NCBI GenBank assembly: GCA_973895155.1
Contig: OZ316895.1
Location: forward strand, 7,688,001 to 7,752,000
Length of the DNA stretch: 64,000 bases
Direction of reading: 5' to 3'
From: Marsupella aquatica
Lineage: Eukaryota; Marchantiophyta
The translations under genes were made by a program, and so were the position numbers. Under the pieces are notes generated by a model. That model had not been told where the DNA came from. It did not search any database and was given only the letters and a program-made list of their open reading frames with translations. Shown here in pieces: positions 9,947 to 22,050 of the stretch; position 1 is the first letter of the stretch, and the number at the start of each line of letters is the position of its first letter.

Positions 9947-12900
9947 TCATTTTGGAGTGTATTTTCTTAAGCATCTTTTGATGCATTTGTATCATGAAGT
10001 GGGAGATAGATTGCCACTCTCTTCTATCCTGAATTGATACAATCATGATTTGTGGTCAGTCAAACTTCTATCATTGTAATCTTATTTCCCTAAGCAATGA
10101 AATTCAAATCCATTTTTTTATACTCAGTACTTACTTGTGAATACATTTATTGACACAACAAAAGGTGGTTCCTTCTAAAAAATGTTTTCACAGTATGAGT
10201 AAACTAATTCCCTTGACTTACCCCAATGGCCAGCTCACATGAGTGAGATGTAGTCATAACAATTACCATGTATACAATAATTTGGGCGTTCACCACTTTA
10301 CCATGAAAATCAAAATTTTCAAACACTGAAATTTTAAGAGTGCTCCTCATATTTCAGAAATGAAAAGATTTGAAATTGATGTCACAAAAGGGTATTAACC
10401 GCTGTATTAACCATTGTATTCAGAAAAATATAAACCACAATATATTGGAGACAGATCGAGTCATATCACTATGTTCCTAGTTTAAGAATGTCTTCACTGT
10501 AAATCCGGTTCCAGGGGAAACAAGTAAGATATTGATTGTTAAGTGTTGTTATCAAGTCCAATTTGATATTAAGATTAACAACATACTTGTCGATGCATTA
10601 TGATAATCATTTATTAGTGAAGAAAAGAGCTGCAATCAAATTTTGACTAAACGTCTGATTGCATTCTACACACACATATTTTGTTCAATTCAAGATGCTA
10701 TCTATTTTATAAATATTGTCTTCTCTTAGCTTACATTATTTTCAAGTTTTGGTGCTTGGAAGAGACTACATCAGTGGTTGCAAATTTTGAGTAGATACTC
10801 TAATAATTTATAATTTTCTAGTTTAGCACAGAGTAATTTAGGGTAGATTTCATTAATTGTTGTCACTCATTTTCGTATATGCATATGTTTCTCAAAATAC
10901 CAACCGGGAAAGGACACTCCTTGCCATCATGCAGCTCTACCATTTTGAACCTTGCCTATCATGTAGGTTTGAGTACAAGTTCCAGCTTGGAATTAAAATC
11001 TTGCTAACCCAACCTAAAAAAATACATGTTTGCCATATGAAGCATCCAATGTTGATATTTTTTTGAGTTCCACATTGTTTGCTATTCTTGTAAGTGTTCT
11101 CAATTGGTTGGTTCAAGGATTCAGGTTTAGATACCCAAATGATTTTTTTTCAAAATACTTGAAAGTACTGAAGCAACAACAACTCTTGCTTCCAAGTTGA
11201 TGGATTCAACTGAAGAGTTGAATACAAGTACTAATGAGGTTGGTTGGCTCTTTTGTCCAGGATACTGAGAGAGCCAATTGTATTGACATTTACCAAATGT
11301 AAAGGGTTTCCAAAATCATGTTCAGCTATAATATGTGACTAGTATATAAGCTGATCACCTTAGAAAATGTAAAATTCAAGGCAGTTGGTGAAGACAATTA
11401 GATGCATTAAGAGATTTTACACTGACCTTGTCAACAACTGAAAGGGGCCACCGTGTAGCTCTTTGCCAACTCTTCATCTTCTTCTTTGTCACTCATGTTT
11501 AAGTATTGATGTATTGTAACACATTCTCAGATCCTATGATACGAGATATGTAGCATGGAGCAAATGCCACATTCCATGCTACATTTGTCTCTGTTTAGCA
11601 ATAATCCCACATTCTTATCAACAACACCATTCATGCAAAGAATGCGAGGTTTTGTCACTTATCATTACCATATCTGATAGATAAAAAGAGAACACTTTTG
11701 ATGATCTTAACAGGCATGACAAATATTGTTCTCAATCTAAGGGTGAATCTTGAATTCTTGTTGTCAGAAACTTCTCAACAATCTAAAATTTTATGTGTCA
11801 ATTTTTGGTTTCAATGTAGCTAACAGCAAGACTGAAAGATTGAGATTGATGACCTAGCTGACAACCCCTCACATGCCATCCAAGGCGGAGAATGTAGGTC
11901 ATTGAAAAATCTTGCTAGATTGAAGAATAAAAAAATTGGGAGGGAAAATTGAATCATAATCTAGTAGCAGAGAGCCAATTTTTTTTATAAAGCTATGAGA
12001 TTCCAAAAGGCAAAAACTGTTCATGCCAAGGACAGTTCCAAGTAGAGGATACCAACAACAGTAGAGGACATAATTCTTAGATATCTTGAATATGAGTGAA
12101 TAGGGTCCTTTATTTCACCTTTGTGAACTATAGTGACTTTTATGTATAGCTGTTGGGTTTTCTCAACAAGCACATGCCACTATTAGCAGGCTGGTTTCAG
12201 ACAGAAGCACTAATCCACACCCCTTACAAGAGCCCTAAGTTTAAGTATGATGTTTTAGAAGGAGCTACCACATCAATTGGATTATCTAGAGTTGTCTTAG
12301 TCATTATTGAAACACTTCTGGTTAGTGGCAATAATTCTGTAGAAATGATAAACTAATCAACCCCAAGATATTGAATGCTTGATTTATTGAGTCATGGACA
12401 TTATCTGTATTTGTTAAAGGATACAGGAAGAGTGATCTCATTGATTTGTATGTGTGTATACCTGTATTGTTAACAAAATGGAGGAAAATTGATGATACTG
12501 ACACAATTCATTGTTCACAATTTCTTTAGGACTTGGACCTGAGACTTGCAGGTCCCAAATCCCAATCCCATGGCCACTTGAGCTAGACCATAACGTTGCA
12601 TATTGATTAGTTTTTTCATAAAATACCATTTTATAATAAACAAAAACAAAAGTAATCTATGTGGCACACACACAGAAACCAAGGTTTACAAGTTTACACA
12701 GCCAGATGATTACATGACAACACATCTATAAGACTGGTGAAACAAACTTGTATCTAAGAATGGTAATCCATAAACCTGATAATACTACCAAGTTCTACCA
12801 AGTATGCATTAAAAGCTTAAATACTGTGCTAACTTACTATGAACAGAAACCAATGACAATGTTAGTGAAAAAAAGTGATAATCTAGGGTTAAATTAAGCA

Positions 12901-14071
12901 AAAAGAGTTGCCAGCAAATAGATCTAACAATGTAACCCAACAGTGTCAGAATGTAAATTACTTTGTGGACCTTTACTTATGCATGCTTTAATAATTATCA
13001 CAAAACTTCACTGTACACCATAATTAGTGTTATAATGCAAGAATTAATGTTAATACAAAATTAGTGTTACTGACACCAATTTTTGGTAGAAGTGATTTTG
13101 AGTCCAAGTAACAGATTTGTTTTTGGTTTTTCAGAATAGTTTTTTCCACTTTTGTTTAAATAGCTCGGATTGGAGCAGACATATTAAAAAATAGTGTACT
13201 TCAATTATAATTTGTATATATACATTTTTCCCATAGTAGGCATCACCAAAGATGAAATAATGATAGTTGCTGGTATGAATGAAAAACATGTTATATTTTT
13301 GAAGTTATTTTAGATGGCTAAAATATATTGTAAGCTTTGTTATAATATCTAGTGTGATTAAAGTATGCTAGACAGATGCACCAAACTAGAATCCTGTGAT
13401 TGCTACAGTGCAATAGAACCCTGCTGCTGAGAACATTCTGCCACACCTTCACACTATTGCTAGAGTGCAATATTACTCTCAAATAATCTCAAGAGCACAG
13501 TAGTGTGTAAGTTGTCAGTAAGAGGAGCTAGGAGGACCACCAAAGGACAAGATGAGCTGGTGGTGGTGAGGATCATGGGGAGTGCACAACTTCATCAATT
13601 GTCGGATATTTTGCGCTCAGTCTCTACGAGTCTCAGCTGAGTAGCTGCAACAGGGGCTTTGCACCTCTATGCATCTCAACTGGGCAGCCAAGATAGGCTT
13701 ACTGACCAAACCCCTAGCCTCCCCACCCCCCCAAAAAACCAAAGTTCTTGACAAAGATTACAATTTTTTTTAGTGAAATTTTGTGTCCATGTCGTGTCTC
13801 AGTTGACCTCACCAAGATGGGTGTCTATACTGTATGGCCATACCTAGTGAAAAAATAAAAAAATTCCCTAATTTTTTTGTGATGTTGGATTTTCCTGCAA
13901 CCTCTCTCAGCTGACGTGACGATTGATATTAGGTTGACTGATGTTCTTGACTTATAACTGGTGAGTTTACTATACCCGGATCATGGGCAACAAACAATAG
14001 GAGATGAACTCAAAACAAAACTAAAAGGATTGCCCCCTCCTCACCAATCCAATTGCCAAAGGGCACACACG

Positions 14072-14111
<40 letters not shown>

Positions 14112-14432
14112 TTGAATTCACCTGAAAGTGAGTTTGACCCAATCGGTTACATTATTGGGCAGAAGGAAAATTGTCCTGCGTTATGACCCAATTCGTCTTC
14201 CCAAATGTGCTGCCAGGATGAGGAGTAATGGGATGAACAATCGTGCAGAGTGTTTGTTTGGATCCAAAACCATGCTACTCGCCAGGGCCTGAAAGGAATC
14301 GATGAAGCCAACCAAAAGTGGAGATTGGTGGAGACTGAATGAGTAGGAGAGAGTGGAGCGTGAGGCCTGATCCAAATTGACTCGAAGAAGGGAAGCGGAG
14401 CCTTGTGCAGAGATTGTTGACCGACAGGGCAG
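9947..14432. other. Long A/T-rich spacer between divergent genes; no gene recognised
   Basis: This 4.5-kb stretch separates the starts of the lectin receptor gene (minus) and NTAQ1 (plus), so it should hold both promoters. Short ORFs (10857-11066, 12153-12356) carry no recognisable motif. A perfect 11-bp inverted repeat with a 13-nt loop lies at 11549-11583. A dinucleotide repeat ends near 14109. The rest is low-complexity A/T-rich sequence, perhaps old transposon remains. Confidence 0.6.
14077..14109. repeat. (GA)n microsatellite upstream of NTAQ1
   Basis: An uninterrupted GA run of about 16 units follows a short CA-rich stretch and ends about 325 bp upstream of the NTAQ1 ATG. In plants GA repeats near promoters can bind BPC/GAGA factors. 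Here that is only a possibility from position. Confidence 0.9.
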
Positions 14433-16142
14433 ATGGTTACGACTGTAACGGAAGCGGAGAAAGACCTCTTTCTGAAAGATGTGTCCAACTTTCAGTATAC
14501 CTCGTGCTACTGGTACCATTCCTACCTTGACAATCCTCCTCTCATGTCTACCTTCATCTGATTCCGGTCGCTGCGTTGAAATCTCTGGCAGCGCAGCATT
14601 GCAAGCCTGTACCGTAGTTCAACATCATGTTTGGGATTTCTTCCTACTGCTCGTGTTCGACGTCTGAGCTGCCAATGGAAGCGAAAGGGCGAACAAAGCA
14701 TCTTGAGTCAGAGGTGTGGCTGAATTGGGCTCTACGCTTTGTGCAGCGAGGAGAATATTTACCACCTTTGTAAGACATTGAGCGAGCAGGGCCTGGCTGC
14801 CAAGGACGCCTCCGATCTCTTCGTTGTTTTCATTTCCAATCCGATCCAGCAGGTCTTCTTCTTCTTAACTCAGTTTGTGAAGGGCAGGATGTGTTTCGGT
14901 CAGGAGCAGTTTGTCTTCAAGCTTCAGCGTTGGAGTTCGTCAAGTCAGATTTTCATTGACTCCCCTTTTGGTGGACATGTATTCAGAACTTAATGCTGAA
15001 ATGTTGGTTGCATTCCAGGTCCCATTTTGGCAGCAAAGGAACAGTTCAGGAGCAGACGGCTATTGTTTGTGGGATTATCACGTCATCTGTATCCAGGTTC
15101 GCCACCATAGATGAAAATATTGTCGAAAACTTTTGCCCACTTTATGTGTGCAACATCACTCACTGAAAACTAGACAGGGGTTCACGAGGAATACTTTCGG
15201 TGCCCAGCATTGCAGGTTCGCCAAAGCAAATAATCCTAGGTTTCCTTTCTTATGGCGTACTTTTACTTGCAGAAAGATTCACAGTCAGATGAATCTCGAG
15301 TTTGGGACCTGGACACTACCCTATCCCTCCCTGTTGCTCTGAGCAAGTATTTCAAAGGAGCACTCCGGCCGGAAGTGTCTCTAGAGCCAAAATTTCGCAG
15401 GTGGGTGTTGGCATCCATCCCACTCTTTCTTCTCTAATCTATGTTTCCAGTAATTATGAAATCAACTACTATTTGAATGTATGTTAGTCGAATCATGAGT
15501 AATGGGTTTGTGAGAAGAGACATGAAGTGTAATTATTGGCTCTTGCTGGCAGGTTGTTTAGGGTAATCAGAGCTTCCCTCTTCTTGAGATTTTTTGCATC
15601 CGACAGAAGACACATGAAGAACAGAGAAGGACTTTGGTTGGCTGCACCACCATCCTACAACTGCCTTGTTGCCGAAGGTATGTCATTTAATCTTCATTTT
15701 GTTAATCAGAAAGCAATGAAATAACAAATTGTCTACTGATTGCAAGCCTAGTTCTCATTGATGTGCTGGTGGGAGAACTTTCATGGATTGCGTGCTAGAC
15801 CCACTCAGAGATATCACCCGTCGTGTTTCACGCAAATCAAGTAACTGGTGTGGTTCGTATCTTACTCTTAAAATTGAAAGAATCCAGATGTACAGTTTCA
15901 AATTCTACTGTAGGTGGTGGACATTAACATTGCTTTACCGTGGTCCAGATGGAGAAGTACATAATCTACCGGTGTACAATACTATTTTGGAAGAACAAGT
16001 GCTGCCCAATACAGATTTGACGCTTGATAGATTTCAAGGAGAAAAGTTTGGAGTTGTGTTATCGCAAGATGCTTTGCTAGAATTGTTTCGTGGCGCAAGG
16101 ACTCGATCAATCTCAGTGAGTTCACCTTTGACAGTCACTTAG
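14433..16142 (+). CDS. NTAQ1: Protein N-terminal glutamine amidohydrolase, six exons
   Basis: Exons are 14433-14512, 14747-14852, 15019-15096, 15273-15400, 15553-15677 and 15949-16142 (711 nt, 236 aa, all GT-AG, all phases close). NTAQ1 removes the amide of an N-terminal Gln to give Glu, which feeds proteins into the Arg/N-degron degradation pathway. Family motifs appear in order: SCYCEEN with catalytic Cys27, VVFISN, PFWQQ, LWDYHV with His83, WDLDTTL with Asp100, FASDRRHMK, and DGEVHNL. The Cys-His-Asp triad is complete. The catalytic Cys codon is split by intron 1 (TG|C). The start is the first ATG after an in-frame TGA at 14418-14420. Length fits the family (human 205, Arabidopsis about 220). 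A long ORF on the opposite strand at 14147-14519 is a shadow. Confidence 0.94.
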
Positions 16143-16708
16143 TTGCTGCAGTATCTCACGAAAAGATAAAATCCCCTTAGAAATGTGATTTGCAAAATCT
16201 ATTTCGCAATACTGGTAATACTTCAAGACGAGCGACGTTCCAACCGCCTCTACAATGCACTCAACCCTATACTGCTTCGAACCTCTTTGCATTATACCAG
16301 CCCAGTATAATGTATCCTATTCACAGTTCATGACGATTACACGTTTGCTGAGTTTTGGAATCATGAAGTATGGCCCACCCCAGTGCACAGCCGTTTCGTT
16401 CACACATTTATTTGACATCCCCAGACCTCTTACATCTGAAATGCATTTCACTGTGTTATAGTTCTCAGCGACAAATTGAGCCAGGTACAATGGGATATCT
16501 TTGAATGGGCATTAGGGCGGTGAAAGTTCTCCGTTAACCAAAGCGTTCTCTTTTAACCAAAGTGTTAGTGCTTAATTTTTTGGGACGTATCATCCTTATG
16601 GGGTATGCATTTTGGTAGCTCATAACGATTTTGTCCTGGCTGTAACAACGTTTTATATCCTGAGCACGTTTTATGCCCTGAGCTGTAACTGAGTTGCAGC
16701 TGTGCTTT

Positions 16709-16793
16709 GACTCGCCCTATTAGATCATTGGCTCAAGACTATTCACAAGACTCGCCCTATTACATCATTTATTGGCTCAAGACTATTCACAAG
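16709..16793. repeat. Direct duplication of ~40 bp
   Basis: Two adjacent copies start with GACTCGCCCTATTA and end CTATTCACAA (16709-16748 and 16749-16793). The second carries a few extra bases. This is a simple tandem duplication in the NTAQ1 downstream spacer. Confidence 0.85.
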
Positions 16794-17786
16794 TGACAGC
16801 AGTTGCAGTGGGATTGCTAGTTTACTCTAGGAAGTGTTGGGATGCTCCATTGTTCGAATTTGTGTTTAAATGTCCTGCATCTCTTGTATTAACTCCGAAG
16901 CTGTCAGATTACCGAAATAAGAGACTGAAGTCCATAGTCAACGGGTAGTTATGATCACAGCATCCAAGGTAAAATCTCATTCTATCTTGAAGAGGGTAGT
17001 AAAGCAATTATGGTAAATGGCTTCTTTAAAAGAAACGTTAACTCCGTTCGTGGTGGCTGCCCTGTCTGACCTCATGCAGTATACTCAGAGGCGTTCTCGA
17101 AGAAATCTACTTTGCCAGTGGCAGCGAACAGTGTGATATTTGATATAATTATAGACTCCTGGAAGAACACCATATAGTAGGGAGGAAAACGCCGACGCTA
17201 CTCTTTAGTGTACTTAATGCATAAAGGGTAAAACAGCGCTTTTACAAAACTTTTACACGCTAGCCTACAACTACAACTACTCTCTGTCGATAAATTACAT
17301 TAAGGTGGGTGGTGACATCTCTCCCCCAAAATGGCCGATTCCCATTTGACGAACGAAGGCAGCATGCAATAAAGGGTACAAGTTCAACACAAATTACAAC
17401 AGGTAAAAAAGTTTAGCCAAACTGTTTCACATTATAGATTATGGAACCACTAGATTGAAATCTCACTGAAGGATCTCGTTGTCACCTGCTGTCCTTGGAA
17501 ATCCATTGGAGTAGAGTCGGATATCCCAAACGGAAATCTCTTTCAAACCTCGCTCTAGAGTCCACTGTCATCTTGCTTAACTTGCTGACAAGAACATCAA
17601 GATGCTCTAGCGAAGTCCACTTGGATAGACTTGAATTCCACGATGAAAATGCACTCTGTGCAAGCTGATTAAATCCTTGGTTTCAAGCACAGTCAAATCC
17701 TCGCGGTAGACTTTTTAAGGTACTCAATAGGTGGTCTTGCCATTGTTACAAAATGCCGGCTTTCAGGCAAATGGTACTGACATGCA

Positions 17787-17964
17787 ATGGAAGTGGCAAG
17801 AAGGTGAACTTTCTACTGATGACATGCGACAGATTCGATGACACTATCTTCAACTCTGTCTTTGAGCTTCCTGTCATGGAAGTGGCAAGAAGGTGAACTT
17901 TCTACTGATGACATGTGACAGATTCGATGACATTATCTTCAACTCTGTCTTTGAGTTTCCTGGC
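17787..17964. repeat. Tandem duplication, two 89-bp units
   Basis: The units begin ATGGAAGTGGCAAGAAGGTG at 17787 and 17876. They differ at only a handful of positions, so the duplication looks fairly recent. No coding potential is seen. Confidence 0.9.
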
Positions 17965-20013
17965 ATGTCAGTTTAGCTTATTGCCAGGAGGAGGTTTACT
18001 CACGGAGATACTTTGATTCCTCTACCCATCAAGAAGCTTTGGAAGACAGGTGATAATATAACTCGTAGATGTGCTCTAAGCAACCTATGTGCCAACAATC
18101 TATTATAGCGAATTATCTTCTAAGATCGTATCGTACTCTTCTCAATCTGAAGCAAAACACAAAGTGTGTTAAGGTCCATGATTCACCAGGACTTGCGACT
18201 CAAAGATGGGTTATCATGCCTCTCTGATTGCGAAACTCGAACATAAAACGGAGAATGCTGCACCAGATTGGAAATTTGCATGACGCAAAGTGAGTGAAAC
18301 TTTTCAGAAAATGGAGCACGGAACAGATCGAGACAACTCTCTGACCAGTACGTAGATACATTCTGAGGATAATATCTGATGAGCAGATGTGACATAAATG
18401 AACATACCTTCGACAAGTGTGCTGTGGTTAGGTGCTCCCGAAGGTAGCAGAAGTGCTCTGCTCCTTATCAGTCTTCTGTTGGACGCGAAAAATCACAAGA
18501 AAGAGCGGACTAAACCGACACATGTCCGTTATCAAATCTCTAGACAAAATTGTTTCAGTACAGAACCGATTGTTATGCCGCAAATGTGGTACAGATTCTC
18601 AGTGTCTGCCTTGCGAAAACCCGTGTCCGCGTATTTCATCCCGGGCCTAGCTATGTCAGCTATTCGGGTCTGTCTTGGACAGCCACGCTATGGTTGTCTG
18701 GAGTGAAGCCCCTGAATCAGGTTGCATAATTATACATCGTGCTCCAGTGGAACTGTCAGAGGGATTCGCTGCTGTTGACGGGCAATTAATTACGATGGAT
18801 GTCTTGCTTTCCTCTTTGGCCGTGGCCTCTAGCTGCCGCTAAACACGAAACTCAATTCCAGGCAGCGTTCATTCCTCCACAAGACCAGGCTCAAAAGTTG
18901 AAGATGCTCAGTTCCTGCGTGGGTGATCGAGCGAATGTTTCAAGAATGGGATCTTGGGGAACGTAGAGAAACAGATTTGTGGATGAGAGGAACTCGATCG
19001 CAAGTTTCACTTACTGGAGCTTTTCGGGAACACTAACCTTCTCCAGTGCGTGATCCAAACCTTCTTCTGCCCTTTACAACCTGGTCCTTGGCAAACCATC
19101 GTACTTTCGGAGATTCGCGTTAATGTCAGCAGCCTGCATCATGTGACATTTGCAGTCAAAACTTGCCTGCGTACCACCCCCAACCGAAGTGTCAAAAGTC
19201 GGTTAATAATCTTATTATCCAGGTATACCTCCTCTCGCAATGAAATGGACCCAAAGTTTCCCCTTACCTTCAATATCGAACCTTCAGTGATGTAATTTTT
19301 AAGATGATTTCATCCTATGCTTTCTGGCGGGTGAAGTTTGTCGTCAAAAGGAAATTTCAGACCGCCCTTTAACTGTGCATGGTTGGAATTCGTTGTTGCG
19401 TTTGTGCTGCTCGTACCTACATTTGAGCATACGAGCCTGAATGACCGTTCTTTGAAGAGAATGTTAATAGAAATGATGACCAAAATCATCATGTATGATC
19501 ATCATTTTGACATACAAAACATACACTATGACATTGACAGTAAAATGAATCCCTCCAACTATCTACTTTTACAAGGGACAAGAGTCGGTTGTCATTCAGG
19601 ACTACTAAGATACAAATGCTACAGCCCTTCACAGTCCGTGCTGAATGAATGCACATGTGAAGTTTTTCGTCCTTATCTCTGAGATAAGTTGTACGAGCCA
19701 TCAATTTGGCTCATTTGTGCTACAGTCACACCCTGCTAGCGAATCTCATTTTAATGAAGTGCAATACCCAGGGCGAAATTGAGCTCGGTCCAGCTGGGAA
19801 TCTTGGAAGTGTTCTTATGCCGTTCACCAGCTTGAGAATGTTTCAAGTGTTAAAGAAAATATTCCGGGGAAGAAATTATCAAGTGCAAACATATCAGAGA
19901 GTATATTCCAAAGAGAGATTCTAACAGGCTGCCTGAAAATGATTAATTAACCATCACCAAACTGTACTTCTGACTCAGCGACCTGCACCTTGAATGAAAT
20001 GCTATATTTCCCA

Positions 20014-20047
20014 CCTGGACATTTGTGGTATGCCACAAATGTCCAGG
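20014..20047. repeat. Perfect 15-bp inverted repeat with 4-nt loop
   Basis: The arms CCTGGACATTTGTGG (20014-20028) and their exact complement (20033-20047) are separated by TATG. It lies in the gene-free stretch downstream of both NTAQ1 and SABRE. A tight hairpin such as this could be a terminator-like or transposon footprint structure. Role unknown. Confidence 0.9.
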
Positions 20048-22050
20048 ACAACAGATTTGAAAGTCTCGATATTTGTCCACTCCTCTAGTCATTTTTCCAC
20101 TTACAAACCCAGTAGATTCGATAATCTTGTCAATCCTCCGACTTGTCTACTCTGTCGATGCGAGAGTCTGGTCCTTTTGATATTAAAACATTTCAAGGAT
20201 GTTTTTGGTCAATTTCAGTATCTCAAGTAATGCATGCCCTCGTCATGTCACACACGTAAACATACTCCTACCACAATGAAAATACTCATCGGCTACAATA
20301 TGATGTGGGTATTATTCCCTCCATAAAATAGGCTTGGATCATCCGGAGTATTTCAATAATTTCTAATTGCCAGCCCTTTTTTTCGTTAGAGGATCCCAAA
20401 GGTGAGTCTCACACGACAAACTTACAGCCATCCTTCGGCCTCTTGCGTTCCTGAACATGAATAAGGTTCGTCTGAATTTCTCAGTGGCAAAACTTACTGT
20501 CTCATCCGAAATTTATCCATTAAAGGAACCTATGATTGCTCCCTCGTGTAGGTCTGATCCTTTATTTTGGCCAAGTTTCAGAGTACAGAAAAGGTTCCCT
20601 CCACAGTCATGACACAGAGACCATTAATCCCAGACATCTCAATTTATGCATCATGGGCAGAACAGTCGAAAACCACGTCAGCTGTTGCAGGTAATTGTGT
20701 ATTTTATCGATCTTGACGGTAGCTTCTCGATGTGGTGCTGTATACTGGTTTTCAAGATCTAATTCGATATGAGACTGAGATTGCTCTTCCACTCTTCTAT
20801 TTGATTCAACATTTCTAGGATCATGTGTCAAACTGCGAAACCCAGAGTTATCATTTTGGGTGAACAATATTAGAGGCAAGGCCAGGTGCCTTCGTTGCCT
20901 GCGCAGCCTATTTTTGTCCTGCTTATTGTCAATAGTGAACACTTCACAGAATGAATTTATCTCTGAACAGTCGAAGTGCCCTACGTCATAGTAATTCATC
21001 TCTGGGAATGCGGTACTGCCACTTCAGTATTCTCAAGATTTGCCACCCCGATGTACGACGATGTTGGTCCAATTGCTTCTTCCTTTTCATACGCTCCTGC
21101 CTGTAAGATATCATACATTTTTCTAAGCTTTAAGAAAAATTCCAGCTGAACTATCCTCTATAAAAGACTGGTAATGTTTACCTGTATGAATCAAATTGGG
21201 GAAAAAGGGAGGACACGGCAGGCAGGCACTAAAGTTCGCCCCGACTTTCATTCTCGACCTTTCATCTTCGATCTACATGTCTAGGAACTGACAACTAAAA
21301 GCACAGATTAAGGACTGACACGTGAAACTTGAGAACGACATCAGCTCGGTTCTGAACTTGTTTTCAGTCATGAAAGCAAATCTGAAGTTCATTAAAAAGC
21401 ACAATACACGAAATAGGACTCATGCTGTCATCGGAATGGATTGACTTACAATCATACGAAATTATTTGCCATAGTGGTGACTCCAGAAACAATCCGAGGA
21501 AGTCGTTCAACCCACGTGCTGAAGCGGGCCTTTGGCTGCTGTTGCTGAAGCACATATTGATGAGGTACGTCCCCTTATCAATTTATTGAAAGGATCCAGT
21601 ACAATCGTATAGCTGGACAAATTATCTCTTTCAGTCCAGCCCTGGGTCGGCAAACCCAGCGATGATACACCTCCGCCACCTGATCTAACCACCTCTATGA
21701 TTTTCAGACATGAGTTCGAACCATTTTGTTCTTACAGTTAACAAAACCTGTGATTCATACATCGTCTGTATTTTCCAACTTGACATGAAGCTCCGACCTC
21801 TTTCAAAGTGTTTAGAAATGCACGCGCGTAGGGAACACAATTTCGCAAGAGATGACTGGAAGTGTGAAAGAGACATCCCAGCTGCCAAGGGTGACTTGAT
21901 GCGACTGGAATGTCATCTAACTGCAGAAAAGGTGGCGGAACCTTTCTAGAGTCAGAGGCTAAGAAGACACGAACCTCCATGCCATTTTCCATAATGGCTA
22001 CGGTTCCGCAATCGCAAGAGCGACAATGTTGTGTAGGGGCCGCAAGGGCA

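Larger units (their letters stand above)
16143..22050. other. 5.9-kb spacer between convergent NTAQ1 and SABRE; no gene recognised
   Basis: NTAQ1 (plus) and SABRE (minus) both end into this region. Several ORFs of 60-130 codons (for example 18398-18706, 19338-19682, 20607-20999) show no family motif, and none can be linked by plausible splice sites into a protein I know. Visible structures are two local tandem duplications and one perfect hairpin, listed separately. It may be decayed transposon sequence. Confidence 0.55.

Noticed and set aside
14147-14519. Two overlapping minus-strand ORFs of about 112 codons
   Set aside because: They lie opposite NTAQ1 exon 1 and its leader, overlap in different frames and show no family motif.
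14739-14993. NTAQ1 read as starting in exon 2, with Ser in the catalytic position (CSEEN)
   Set aside because: An upstream exon ending in TG (14433-14512) joins at a good GT-AG pair and restores Cys with the family motif SCYCEEN. The frame also has a stop just upstream at 14721-14723.
18398-18706. ORFs in the NTAQ1-SABRE spacer (also 19338-19682, 20607-20999)
   Set aside because: No family motif, no linked exons, and both strands have similar open lengths, as expected by chance.
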